Assembly: GCF_963975345.1 (NCBI RefSeq)
Contig: NZ_CAXBGE010000010.1
Span: forward strand, 62,001 to 126,000
DNA: 64,000 bases
DNA from: Maricaulis sp963975345
GTDB taxonomy: Bacteria > Pseudomonadota > Alphaproteobacteria > Caulobacterales > Maricaulaceae
Direction: 5' to 3'
Shown piece after piece: positions 52,587 to 60,698 of the stretch; position 1 is the stretch's first letter, and every line of letters begins with the position of its first letter. The position numbers and the translations under genes were made by a program. The notes under the pieces were generated by a model, which was not told the DNA's origin, ran no database searches, and saw only the letters and a list, made by a program, of their open reading frames with translations.

Positions 52587-54427
52587 GCCGTCTGCGCATT
52601 GCGCTGGTCGGTGCCCCGAATTCCGGCAAATCGACCCTGTTCAACGGACTGACCGGCGGGCGCGCCAAGGTCGCCAATTATTCCGGCGTCACCGTCGAAA
52701 CCCGCACCGGCTGGCTGCAGACCCCCGGCGGAACCGGGATCGATCTGATCGATCTGCCCGGCATTTACGGCCTCAAACCGCGCTCGACCGATGAACGCAT
52801 CGCCATCGACCTGTTGCGCAATGGCCGTGATGGCAAAGCGCCGCCCGACGGCATGCTGGTGCTGATCGACGCGGCGCATTTGCGCACCCACCTTCACACC
52901 GTGCTGCAAATGCGCGCCATCGGCCGGCCGATGATCGTCGTGCTCAACATGATCGATCTGGCCGAACGCGACGGGCTGAAGATCGATATCGAGCGTTTGC
53001 GGACGGAACTCGGCGTTCCCGTCGTCACCGCGCGCGCCACCCGTGCCGCTGGCCGCGCCGATCTGCTCGCCTGTATCGATGCCGAGACAGCCAACTGGCA
53101 CAAACGCGACGATACTGCGGACAGCACCACAGAACCCGTCGAGCTTGATCTCAGCGCCCTGCAGCGCGAGGCCCGCGCGATCGCCAGCAAAGCAATCCTG
53201 TTTGAGCCGACGATGAACCGGCTGACCCGCCAGATCGACCATTTCGTGCTCCACCCGATCATCGGGCCGATCATCCTCTCGGCGCTGCTCTTCTTCATGT
53301 TCCAAGCGGTCTATTCCTGGTCCGGCCCCTTCATGGACGCGCTGGAAGCGGGCGCCGCAGGCCTTGGTCAGCTGGCCGGACAGCTCCTGCCCGCCGGCTG
53401 GTTCCACGACCTTATCGTCGATGGCATCATCGCCGGGGTCGGCAGCGTGGTGGTCTTCCTGCCGCAGATTGTGATCCTTTTTCTGTTCATTCTGGCGCTG
53501 GAGGCGTCGGGCTATATGGCCCGCGCTGCCGTGTTGATGGACGAGCTGATGCTGCGCGTCGGGCTTAATGGCCGCGCCTTCATCCCGCTTTTATCGAGCT
53601 TCGCCTGCGCCATTCCCGGCATGATGTCTGCGCGCACGATCGATAATGAGCGCGACCGGCTGACCACGATCATGGTCGCGCCGCTGATGACCTGTTCGGC
53701 CCGCCTGCCGGTCTACACCCTGATCATCGCCGCCTTCATCCCGCCGGACTCCGTGGGTCCGTTCAACCTGCAGGGCATAGTGATGTTCGGCCTCTATCTG
53801 ACCGGCGTTGTCAGCGCCGTGACGGTCGCCTTCGTGCTCAAGCGCACCGTGACCAAGGGATCCAACCAGGTCCTGATCATGGAATTGCCGACCTATAAAC
53901 TGCCCAATCCGCGCGATTTCTTTTATAGCCTCTGGGGCCATATCCGCGCCTTCCTGAAGCGCGCCGGCACCATCATCCTGACGACCTCGATCATCCTGTG
54001 GTTCCTCGCCAGCTATCCCAGCTCCGCCACAACGCTGCGCGAGAGCTTCGCCGGCCAGCTCGGCTCGATCCTGGAAAAACTGCTCGCCCCGATCGGCTTC
54101 AATCTCGAAATCTCGATTGCCCTGGTGCCCGGCATGGCCGCGCGCGAAGTCGCGGTCGGCGCTCTGGGCACCGTCTATGCCATCCAGGGCGGCGAAGAGA
54201 ATGTCGACGGCCTCGCCGCAGCACTCCAGTCGGCTTGGTCGCTACCGACCGCGCTCGCCTTCCTCGCCTGGTATGTCTTCGCCCCGCAATGCTTCGCCAC
54301 CCTGGCGACGGCGCGGCGCGAAACCAATTCCTGGGCCTGGACCGGCTTCATGTTCGCCTATCTGATGGTGCTGGCCTATGTCGCCGCCGGCGCCACCTTC
54401 TGGACCGCGACCTGGCTGGGGCTTTAA
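52583..54427 (+). CDS. feoB: Ferrous iron transporter B
   Basis: Inner-membrane Fe2+ transporter of 614 residues with an N-terminal GTPase: G1 GAPNSGKST (residues 10-18), G2 region NYSGVTVE, G3 DLPG, G4 NMID. The membrane part has the two nucleoside-recognition (Gate) motifs including SGYMARAAVLMDELMLRVGL and the FACAIPGMMSART cysteine segment. It is shorter than the 770-residue E. coli form, having a compact GTPase-GDI region. No feoC follows. Coupled to feoA. Confidence 0.96.
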   Translation: MSRLRIALVGAPNSGKSTLFNGLTGGRAKVANYSGVTVETRTGWLQTPGGTGIDLIDLPGIYGLKPRSTDERIAIDLLRNGRDGKAPPDGMLVLIDAAHLRTHLHTVLQMRAIGRPMIVVLNMIDLAERDGLKIDIERLRTELGVPVVTARATRAAGRADLLACIDAETANWHKRDDTADSTTEPVELDLSALQREARAIASKAILFEPTMNRLTRQIDHFVLHPIIGPIILSALLFFMFQAVYSWSGPFMDALEAGAAGLGQLAGQLLPAGWFHDLIVDGIIAGVGSVVVFLPQIVILFLFILALEASGYMARAAVLMDELMLRVGLNGRAFIPLLSSFACAIPGMMSARTIDNERDRLTTIMVAPLMTCSARLPVYTLIIAAFIPPDSVGPFNLQGIVMFGLYLTGVVSAVTVAFVLKRTVTKGSNQVLIMELPTYKLPNPRDFFYSLWGHIRAFLKRAGTIILTTSIILWFLASYPSSATTLRESFAGQLGSILEKLLAPIGFNLEISIALVPGMAAREVAVGALGTVYAIQGGEENVDGLAAALQSAWSLPTALAFLAWYVFAPQCFATLATARRETNSWAWTGFMFAYLMVLAYVAAGATFWTATWLGL

Positions 54428-54531
54428 GGCGCTCCACCCAATTTAGGCGTGTTAATCCTGGAGCACCCCTTTAAATTGTGAGACATTGCCCTATACTCGC
54501 GCCAAACTTGGCCGAAAAGGGAGCCTACGCC

Positions 54532-55482
54532 ATGCGTGCTTTTCTGATTGTGTGTGCCTGTTTCCTCATCACTTCCTGCGCAAGCATGCGCCACACCGCG
54601 CTCTGGGATCCCACCTACTCTCTGTCGGGGACACCTTATGCGGCGGCGACAAGCGTGACCACGGCGATCCGGGCTCGACAGGGGGAGATTTCCGTTCGCG
54701 AAATAAATACAACTCGTCAAGGTGTCCGGCTCGATGGCGCCACGCTGTTCGGCTCGGCAGCGGCGATTGGTGCCGCAGCCTTTGGCGCCAATGGCGACAC
54801 CCTCACCGGTACGACACTTTTCATGGGCGGGACGAACACGTTCAGACAGCGCCTGTCCTGGCGAGATCGCGCCATCATTCTGGGCGATGCACATGACGCC
54901 CTCGATTGCATTGTCGATACGGCCTCGCCCTTTCAGCAGGCGGCGGCGGAGGAAAACTATACCAATTACCGGTCGGCCGCCGCTCAGCTGCGCTCGTTGC
55001 ATCGCCACGTCGTAGAGATCGGAAACCCCCTGATTTCCGAGGCTTCCGCAGAGGCACGCTTGGCCTTCGACACCGAACTTGCCAATATTCAAAACACGGT
55101 TCTGGCCTATTCCGACGAGGAAAATGCCATGGCGAGCGCACCACTCGTGATGATGTCGGCGGCCCGCATGGTGAATCGGACCCTGCGGCAAAGGGAGCTG
55201 GATGCATTGCCGGATATCGAAGCCATTATCGAACAGATCCGCACGGCCGGGCAGTCCGAAGGCCAACTCGCGGGGGATGAGGAACCTACGGAGGCGATTG
55301 ATAAATTCAACGGCGCCCAGCTGAACGCACTCGACGCCGCACCAGCCAGCCTGTCGGATGTGACGATTGTCGCGCGCCAGGCCCGCGAGGCAGTCAATAT
55401 CCAAACAAGCCGCCGATCGCCCGCCTACCGGTCCCTGCTGCCGGACATTGCTGCGTGCCCGGCCCGTGCCGGATCGAGCTGA
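54532..55482 (+). CDS. Hypothetical lipoprotein
   Basis: Lipoprotein of 316 residues from ATG 54532 (AGGGAG about 9 bp upstream). Signal MRAFLIVCACFLITSC with lipobox Cys16. The mature part is largely helical with a Gly/Ala-rich hydrophobic stretch (LFGSAAAIGAAAFGAN) near the N-terminus and a central helical bundle. No catalytic motif and no family recognised. It follows feoB by about 100 bp, without apparent functional link. Confidence 0.7.
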   Translation: MRAFLIVCACFLITSCASMRHTALWDPTYSLSGTPYAAATSVTTAIRARQGEISVREINTTRQGVRLDGATLFGSAAAIGAAAFGANGDTLTGTTLFMGGTNTFRQRLSWRDRAIILGDAHDALDCIVDTASPFQQAAAEENYTNYRSAAAQLRSLHRHVVEIGNPLISEASAEARLAFDTELANIQNTVLAYSDEENAMASAPLVMMSAARMVNRTLRQRELDALPDIEAIIEQIRTAGQSEGQLAGDEEPTEAIDKFNGAQLNALDAAPASLSDVTIVARQAREAVNIQTSRRSPAYRSLLPDIAACPARAGSS

Positions 55483-55571
55483 CGATCTTCATCAATCGAG
55501 CCCCCACCACTTAGCGCCGCCGCTGTTTTGGCGATGACACGGTCAACGAAACCTCCCTTGACATGATACCA

Positions 55572-55608
55572 AAAGGTTTCCTATAAGCGGAACCGAAAGG
55601 TTTCATAT
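55572..55608. promoter_or_regulatory. Direct repeats overlapping the ArsR gene start
   Basis: AAAGGTTTCCTAT (55572-55584) and AAAGGTTTCATAT (55596-55608), 12 of 13 identical and 24 bp apart. The second includes the likely ribosome binding site and abuts the ATG at 55610, a natural arrangement for autorepression by the encoded regulator. Confidence 0.55.
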
Positions 55609-55609
55609 C

Positions 55610-55936
55610 ATGTCGCTTCATACCGATCACGCCCAGCCTGTCTTCCGCGCCCTTGCCGATCCGACGCGGCGCGCCATTGTCATGCTGCTGGCCGACAGGG
55701 ATTTGCGGGTCAGCGATATCGCGACCCGTTTCGAGATGACGCGGCCGGCCGTGGCCAAGCACCTCGCCGTGCTCAAATCCGCCGACCTGATCCGTGTCAG
55801 CATCGCCGGGCGTGAGCGCATCAATCACCTCAACCCAGCGGCGCTGAAGGCCGCAACAGACTGGCTCGCCTGGTTTGACCGTTTCTGGGACGACCGCTTG
55901 GCCGCCCTCAAATCTGCCGTGGAGAAAGACGCATGA
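55610..55936 (+). CDS. ArsR/SdpR-type winged-helix regulator
   Basis: Regulator of 108 residues beginning MSLHTDHAQPVFRALADPTRRAIVMLLADRD, the usual ArsR-family opening; the recognition helix is in FEMTRPAVAKHLAVLKSADLI. There are no metal-binding cysteines, so it belongs with SdpR/autorepressor types that pair with SRPBCC proteins. The next gene overlaps by 4 bp and is such an SRPBCC protein. Expected to repress its own operon. Confidence 0.93.
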   Translation: MSLHTDHAQPVFRALADPTRRAIVMLLADRDLRVSDIATRFEMTRPAVAKHLAVLKSADLIRVSIAGRERINHLNPAALKAATDWLAWFDRFWDDRLAALKSAVEKDA

Positions 55937-56355
55937 CCGAACTCAAAATCACCAAGACTCTGTTTCTCAAAGCCCCCGCCGCCCATGTCTGGAAATTCCT
56001 CACCGAGGCCGACCGGCTGGCCGAATGGTTCCATCGCGGCGGCGCCGACCTCGCCGCCAATGGAGAATACAGCCTGCTGACCAATACGCTCGGCAAGGAA
56101 GGCACCAAATTGTGCTGGGGCAAGGTGGTCGAATTCGATCCGCCGCGCCGGTTGGTCCACACCTTCACCCACGGCCATCTCAATGGCGTCGAAACCCTCT
56201 GCGCCTGGTCGTTGCAGGATGCGGCGGGCGGCACGGTGTTGACGATGGAACATTCAGGTTGGGAGAAACTGGGCGAAGCCGGCTTCGCCATGGCCGCCAA
56301 TCACGACAAGGGCTGGGACGAGCACTTCGCCCGCCTGCGCACGGTTACCAACTAG
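55933..56355 (+). CDS. SRPBCC (AHSA1/START-like) domain protein
   Basis: Protein of 140 residues with the helix-grip pattern of AHSA1-like domains: LFLKAPAAHVWKFLTEADRLAEWFHRGGADL at the start, then PPRRLVHTFTHGH, and TVLTMEHSGWEKLG...GWDEHFARLR at the end. Such proteins bind hydrophobic ligands; here it forms a coupled pair with the ArsR-type regulator (ATGA overlap), a very common arrangement. Ligand unknown. Confidence 0.92.
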   Translation: MTELKITKTLFLKAPAAHVWKFLTEADRLAEWFHRGGADLAANGEYSLLTNTLGKEGTKLCWGKVVEFDPPRRLVHTFTHGHLNGVETLCAWSLQDAAGGTVLTMEHSGWEKLGEAGFAMAANHDKGWDEHFARLRTVTN

Positions 56356-56383
56356 GGCGGGCACCAACTGGCACGCCATGGGT

Positions 56384-56899
56384 TCACCCCAGCGCGGCAA
56401 CCATTTCCGCCAGCTTGGCAATCGTATTCATATTGCGGGCGGTCCCGGCCTTGGCGGCCGGGATCACCAGCTTCGAATTGCCCATGCCGGCGCCATAGTG
56501 GACATAGATCTCGCGCACGCCGAGCTGGATCTCCTCGGCCTTGCGCCCCTTGACCGCATCGAGACAATCCGACGCCGGCGCCGCGTCCAGAAAGATCGCC
56601 ACGGTGCGGTTGGGCGCCGCATCGGGAAAGGGATTGGCCTTGAGCACGGCGTGCATCTGATCGGCCGTGCGCACCATGATGCCGACGGGTTTGCCGGCCC
56701 AAGCTTCGAGGCAAGCCTCAAGATCGGCCTTCACCCGCGCTTCGGTATGATCTGAGGTGAAGACAACATTGCCCGACGCGATCCAGGTCTTCACCGCGCC
56801 ATAGCCCAACCCCTCACACATCGCGACCAGCTCATTCATCGGCAATTTGCCGGTGCCGCCAACATTGACGGCGCGCAACAGGGCGATGAAGGCGGTCAT
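56384..56899 (-). CDS. DUF1697 domain-containing protein
   Basis: Protein of 171 residues with the DUF1697 pattern: MTAFIALLRAVNVGGTGKLPMNELVAMCEGLGY, TWIASGNVVFTS, and the C-terminal ARNMNTIAKLAEM. The function of the family is unknown. Its ATG overlaps the stop of parE (ATGA), making it the third cistron of a ParD-ParE operon, which is unusual. Confidence 0.92.
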   Translation of the reverse strand: MTAFIALLRAVNVGGTGKLPMNELVAMCEGLGYGAVKTWIASGNVVFTSDHTEARVKADLEACLEAWAGKPVGIMVRTADQMHAVLKANPFPDAAPNRTVAIFLDAAPASDCLDAVKGRKAEEIQLGVREIYVHYGAGMGNSKLVIPAAKAGTARNMNTIAKLAEMVAALG

Positions 56900-57213
56900 G
56901 GCTCGATCATCCAGGCCGGGATATCGGAGCCGAGATGCAGGACGCGCCAGACTTCAATCTGGTCCCCGTGTGCAACGTAGAAGACAGCGTACGGAAACCC
57001 GTCGATCCGCCAATGACGCAGCCCCGGCAGACCGAGATCGGCACCAAACCGGCTTGACCCGGTTTCGGGCCAGTCTGCGATATGGCGACACGCCGCTCCA
57101 AAGGCGTCGACAAAACGCACAGCCACCGACTCGCCTGCCTCCATGGAATAATAGTCCACTGCGGCCAGAATATCCGCATCCGCAGCCTGTTGCTGGACAA
57201 GCGGCCGGCTCAC
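56896..57213 (-). CDS. RelE/ParE family toxin
   Basis: Toxin of 105 residues with the ParE fold: AADADILAAVDYYSMEAGESVAVRFVDAFGAACRHIADWPETG, then LRHWRIDGFPYAVFYVAHGDQIEVWRVLHLGSDI. ParE proteins poison DNA gyrase; RelE-type members cleave mRNA, and the WRVLHLGSDI end fits ParE. It overlaps the antitoxin upstream and the DUF1697 gene downstream by 4 bp each. Confidence 0.92.
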   Translation of the reverse strand: MSRPLVQQQAADADILAAVDYYSMEAGESVAVRFVDAFGAACRHIADWPETGSSRFGADLGLPGLRHWRIDGFPYAVFYVAHGDQIEVWRVLHLGSDIPAWMIEP

Positions 57214-57452
57214 CCGGTGCGATCACCGCGCCGCGCCCGCGCCCGCAATCCTTCCAGATAGGCCGTATCGACCACCGGCCCAGGACCGGACCGGGCACCT
57301 TCAAGCAGTAGCGCCCGCACTTGTTGCAGCTCGCGATCCTTGCGTATCAGTTCGCGGACATACTCGCTCACTGTGCCATAGCCACGTTCGGCGATCTGCT
57401 CGTCGACAAAGACCTTCATCGGCCCCGGAAGGGAGATATTCATTGTGCTCAT
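57210..57452 (-). CDS. ParD-like antitoxin
   Basis: Antitoxin of 80 residues. Ribbon-helix-helix N-terminus (TMNISLPGPMKVFVDEQIAERGYGTVSEYVRELIRKDRELQQ, about residues 3-44) for DNA binding and a charged C-terminal tail (ARARRGDRTG) that wraps the toxin. It would repress its own operon. First of the overlapping parD-parE-DUF1697 genes. Confidence 0.92.
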   Translation of the reverse strand: MSTMNISLPGPMKVFVDEQIAERGYGTVSEYVRELIRKDRELQQVRALLLEGARSGPGPVVDTAYLEGLRARARRGDRTG

Positions 57453-57550
57453 AGCGTCAGAATAAACCGTATGGCAAAAATTGGCAAGAGTATGTGGGCC
57501 AAACGAGGGCGCGCACCGGCCCTGAAAATGCCGACCGCGTCCCTCCCCAA

Positions 57551-58333
57551 TCAGGCAATCGCGCCGCCGCGCGTTGAGGCGATGCCGCCATCGCAGACCA
57601 CCGTGGTGCCGACGATATAATCACCGGCGCGCGAGGCGAGGAAGATCGCGGTACCGGCCATGTCTTCAATCGTCCCGACGCGGCCCGATGGCACCGCTTG
57701 GGAAACCAGATCGGCATGGTCGCGCGCGACCTTGTTCATTTCCGAGGCAAAGGCACCGGGCGCAATCGCCGTCATCACGATATTGTCGCGCACCAGTTCC
57801 AGCGCCATGCGCTTGGTGAGATGGATGATGCCGGCCTTGCTGGCGGCGTAGGAATAGGTCTCGAGCATATTGACCGAAATCCCGTCGACCGAACCGATAT
57901 TGATCACCTTGGCCGGCTGCGCCTTGGAGCCAGCCGCCTTCAGCGCGCCGAACAGGGCCTGGGTCAGGAAGAACGGCCCCTTCACATTGACGTCCATCAC
58001 CTTGTCCCAGCCATTTTCCGGAAACTCCGCGAAGGGCGCGCCCCAAGCGGCACCGGCATTATTGACCAGAATGTCGAGCTTGTTCTCATGCGTCAGGAAC
58101 CGCTCCGCCAGATCACGGCAACCCTCAACGCTGGAGACATCGCCGGGAATCGCGATGCATTCCCCATATTGCGACAACTTCTTCGCCGCCTCGATACAAG
58201 GCCCCGCCTTGCGCGCCGAAATATAAACCTTGGCCCCAGCCCGCAAATACCCCTCGGCAATCATCGCCCCAATCCCGCGCGATCCACCTGTGATGAGGGC
58301 CACACGGCCCTTGAGAGAGAAGAGGTTTTCCAT
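57551..58333 (-). CDS. SDR family oxidoreductase
   Basis: Classical short-chain dehydrogenase, 260 residues. Cofactor motif TGGSRGIG (about 15-22), NNAGA, catalytic S148, Y162 and K166 (YAASK). The pattern fits NADP-dependent acyl or sugar ketone reductases such as 3-oxoacyl-ACP reductase-like proteins or gluconate dehydrogenases; the exact substrate is not predictable. Monocistronic; its 5' side faces the REP-like element. Confidence 0.93.
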   Translation of the reverse strand: MENLFSLKGRVALITGGSRGIGAMIAEGYLRAGAKVYISARKAGPCIEAAKKLSQYGECIAIPGDVSSVEGCRDLAERFLTHENKLDILVNNAGAAWGAPFAEFPENGWDKVMDVNVKGPFFLTQALFGALKAAGSKAQPAKVINIGSVDGISVNMLETYSYAASKAGIIHLTKRMALELVRDNIVMTAIAPGAFASEMNKVARDHADLVSQAVPSGRVGTIEDMAGTAIFLASRAGDYIVGTTVVCDGGIASTRGGAIA

Positions 58334-58455
58334 GGGAGGTCTCGCAGATTGGGCGCGGCGGAGAGAGGCGCAGCGCGAATTGGAAGAATGGGTGTGTTGG
58401 GGATGGATTAGCGTGCGTGGGGCGAGGCGTCCAGTTGAGATGTGGGTATGGCGCT

Positions 58456-58542
58456 AAAGGGGACAGGTATATTTAACGCGGTAGCTGCGCGGTAGGCGAT
58501 TTCGCTGTGGTGGGGACCGCGTTAAATATACCTGTCCCCTTT
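58456..58542. repeat. REP-like long inverted repeat
   Basis: Perfect 27-bp inverted repeat: left arm 58456-58482 (contains GGGGACAGGTATATTTAA), right arm 58516-58542, spacer 33 bp containing two GGTAG-like tetramers near the left arm. The arrangement resembles REP/REPIN elements mobilised by RAYT (Y1) transposases, though no transposase gene is in the window. No coding function. Confidence 0.75.
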
Positions 58543-58656
58543 TGTTCAAGCGCCGCGCCCGGACGCGAGGCGCCCGACAGCGCGGCTTATCCCCGCCCCG
58601 CTGCGGCGGCGTTACACTCACGCCGATCCGCTCTTTGACATCGCGAAGACACAACG

Positions 58657-58690
58657 CAAAACGGCATGGCCCCGAGGGGAGCCATGCCGT
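58657..58690 (-). terminator. Probable terminator of typA
   Basis: On the minus strand a 10-bp stem ACGGCATGGC / GCCATGCCGT with inner CCC/GGG pairing is followed by TTTTGCG, about 60 bp after the typA stop. Confidence 0.75.
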
Positions 58691-58749
58691 CTGCAGTTTC
58701 GGTAGTAATAGTCGTAGTAGCAGGCGAATTTCACCCACTCTCAGAAATT

Positions 58750-60579
58750 CTAGCCGCCGGCGGCCGTGCGGGCCCGTTTGCGTTCGAATTCCTTGAGGAA
58801 GATCTTGCGGACGCGGATGGATTGCGGCGTCACTTCGACCAACTCATCATCATCGATGAATTCGAGCGCAAATTCGAGCGTCACCCGGATTGGCGGGGTC
58901 AGGACGATATTTTCGTCGGTGCCGGAAGCACGCATATTGGTCAGCTTTTTGCCCTTGGTCGGATTAACGACCATGTCGTCATCGCGGGCATTGACGCCAA
59001 TAACCTGGCCTTCATAAATATCGGCCGCGTGACCGAGGAAGAGCTTGCCGCGATCCTGCAGATTGAACAGCGAGAAGCCGGCGACCTTGCCATCCACCAT
59101 CGAGACCATGGCGCCGTTATGGCGCTGGCCAAACCGGCCTTCGGTGCGCGGAGCATAGTGATCAAAAGTGTGGAACAACAGACCGGTGCCCGAAGTCAGG
59201 GTCAGGAATTCGGAGCGGAAACCGATCAGGCCACGCGTCGGGATGACATAATCCAGGCGCACCCGGCCATGCCCGTCCGGCACCATGTTTTTCATGTCGG
59301 CGCGGCGCTGGCCGAGCTTTTCCATCACGCCGCCCTGGTGAATTTCTTCCAGGTCGATGGTCAGGGCCTCGTAAGGCTCACAGGTGACGCCGTCGATTTC
59401 CTTGAGCACAACGCGCGGACGGCCAACGGCAAGCTCGAAGCCTTCGCGGCGCATCGTCTCGATCAGGATGGAGAGGTGAAGCTCACCACGTCCCATGACG
59501 TTGAACTTGTCGGCATCGGCCATCTGTTCGACGCGCAGGGCGACATTGTGGATCAGCTCACGATCAAGGCGTTCCTTGATATTGCGGCTGGTGACGTATT
59601 TGCCCTCACGACCGGCAAACGGGCTGTCATTGACCTGGAAGGTCATCGACAGGGTCGGCTCGTCGATCGACAGCAGAGGCAGAGCCTCGACCGCATCGGG
59701 ATCGCACACGGTGTCGGAGATTGTGAGCTTGTCGATACCGGTGAAGGTGATGATATCGCCCGCTTGGGCGCTATCGATCTCGACGCGCTCAAGGCCGTGA
59801 AAGCCGAACAGCTGCAGGATCTTGCCCTTTTGCAGCGTGCCATCGGCCTTGGCGACGGTGACGAGCTGGTTCTTGCGCACGCTGCCGCGCGCGATACGGC
59901 CGATGCCGATAACGCCGGTGAAGCTGGAATAATCGAGCGCCGACACCTGCAGCTGCAGCGAACCATTACGGTCGACCGGCGGCTCGGGGGTGTATTCGGT
60001 GATCATCTTGAAGAGCGGCTCCATATCGGTGCCGATCTCGCCCGGATTGCTCGCGGCCCAGCCCTGCAGGGCCGAGGCGTAGACGACCGGGAAGTCGAGT
60101 TGTTCTTCGGTGGCGCCGAGACGGTCGAACAGGTCGAAAGTCTGGTCCAGCACCCAGTCAGGGCGCGCGGACGGACGGTCGGCCTTGTTGATCACGACGA
60201 TCGGCTTGAGACCGCGCGCCAGGGCCTTCTTGGTGACGAAGCTGGTCTGCGGCATCGGGCCGTCAACGGCATCGACGAGCAGCAGCACGCAATCGACCAT
60301 GGAGAGGACGCGTTCGACCTCGCCGCCGAAATCGGCGTGTCCGGGGGTGTCGACGATATTGATCGACCAATCGCCCCAGGTGACGGCCGTGTTCTTGGCC
60401 AGAATCGTAATACCGCGTTCTCGCTCCAGATCGTTGGAGTCCATCATGCGTTCGGACGTATTGGCGCGGTCACCCAACGTACCTGACTGCTTGAGCAGCT
60501 GGTCAACGAGGGTGGTTTTGCCGTGATCGACGTGCGCGACGATGGCGATATTGCGCAGCTTGTCGAGGGACGCGCTCAT
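58750..60579 (-). CDS. typA: Translational GTPase TypA/BipA
   Basis: Ribosome-associated GTPase of 609 residues: G1 AHVDHGKTTL (14-23), G2 RGITI, G3 DTPGHADFGGEV, G4 NKAD, followed by EF-G-like domains II, III and V and the TypA-specific C-terminal domain. It assists 50S assembly and growth under stress and low temperature. Upstream of it on the minus strand, about 120 bp away, lies the two-TM sensor gene, so the two may share a promoter region, though spacing suggests separate control. Confidence 0.97.
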   Translation of the reverse strand: MSASLDKLRNIAIVAHVDHGKTTLVDQLLKQSGTLGDRANTSERMMDSNDLERERGITILAKNTAVTWGDWSINIVDTPGHADFGGEVERVLSMVDCVLLLVDAVDGPMPQTSFVTKKALARGLKPIVVINKADRPSARPDWVLDQTFDLFDRLGATEEQLDFPVVYASALQGWAASNPGEIGTDMEPLFKMITEYTPEPPVDRNGSLQLQVSALDYSSFTGVIGIGRIARGSVRKNQLVTVAKADGTLQKGKILQLFGFHGLERVEIDSAQAGDIITFTGIDKLTISDTVCDPDAVEALPLLSIDEPTLSMTFQVNDSPFAGREGKYVTSRNIKERLDRELIHNVALRVEQMADADKFNVMGRGELHLSILIETMRREGFELAVGRPRVVLKEIDGVTCEPYEALTIDLEEIHQGGVMEKLGQRRADMKNMVPDGHGRVRLDYVIPTRGLIGFRSEFLTLTSGTGLLFHTFDHYAPRTEGRFGQRHNGAMVSMVDGKVAGFSLFNLQDRGKLFLGHAADIYEGQVIGVNARDDDMVVNPTKGKKLTNMRASGTDENIVLTPPIRVTLEFALEFIDDDELVEVTPQSIRVRKIFLKEFERKRARTAAGG

Positions 60580-60675
60580 GAGTGTAATCCTGCTTGGTGA
60601 AAAGGCGCGCCCTAATACGCCGCGAAACCTGGCATGACCAGTGATTATTCCGCATTATTAATACCGGGTCCGGTC

Positions 60676-60697
60676 TGACCGCCGCGCAGGGCGGTCA
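60676..60697 (-). other. Hairpin at the end of the two-TM sensor gene
   Basis: GACCGCC (60677-60683) and GGCGGTC (60690-60696) arms immediately after the stop at 60699. No T-run follows, so termination is uncertain. Confidence 0.4.
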
Positions 60698-60698
60698 A

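Noticed and set aside
58333..58457. Short plus-strand frame starting at the SDR start codon palindrome
   Set aside because: No ribosome binding site independent of the divergent gene, and Trp/Arg-rich composition untypical of a protein.
58666..60486. 606-codon open frame opposite typA
   Set aside because: Antisense shadow of typA, composition without domain structure.
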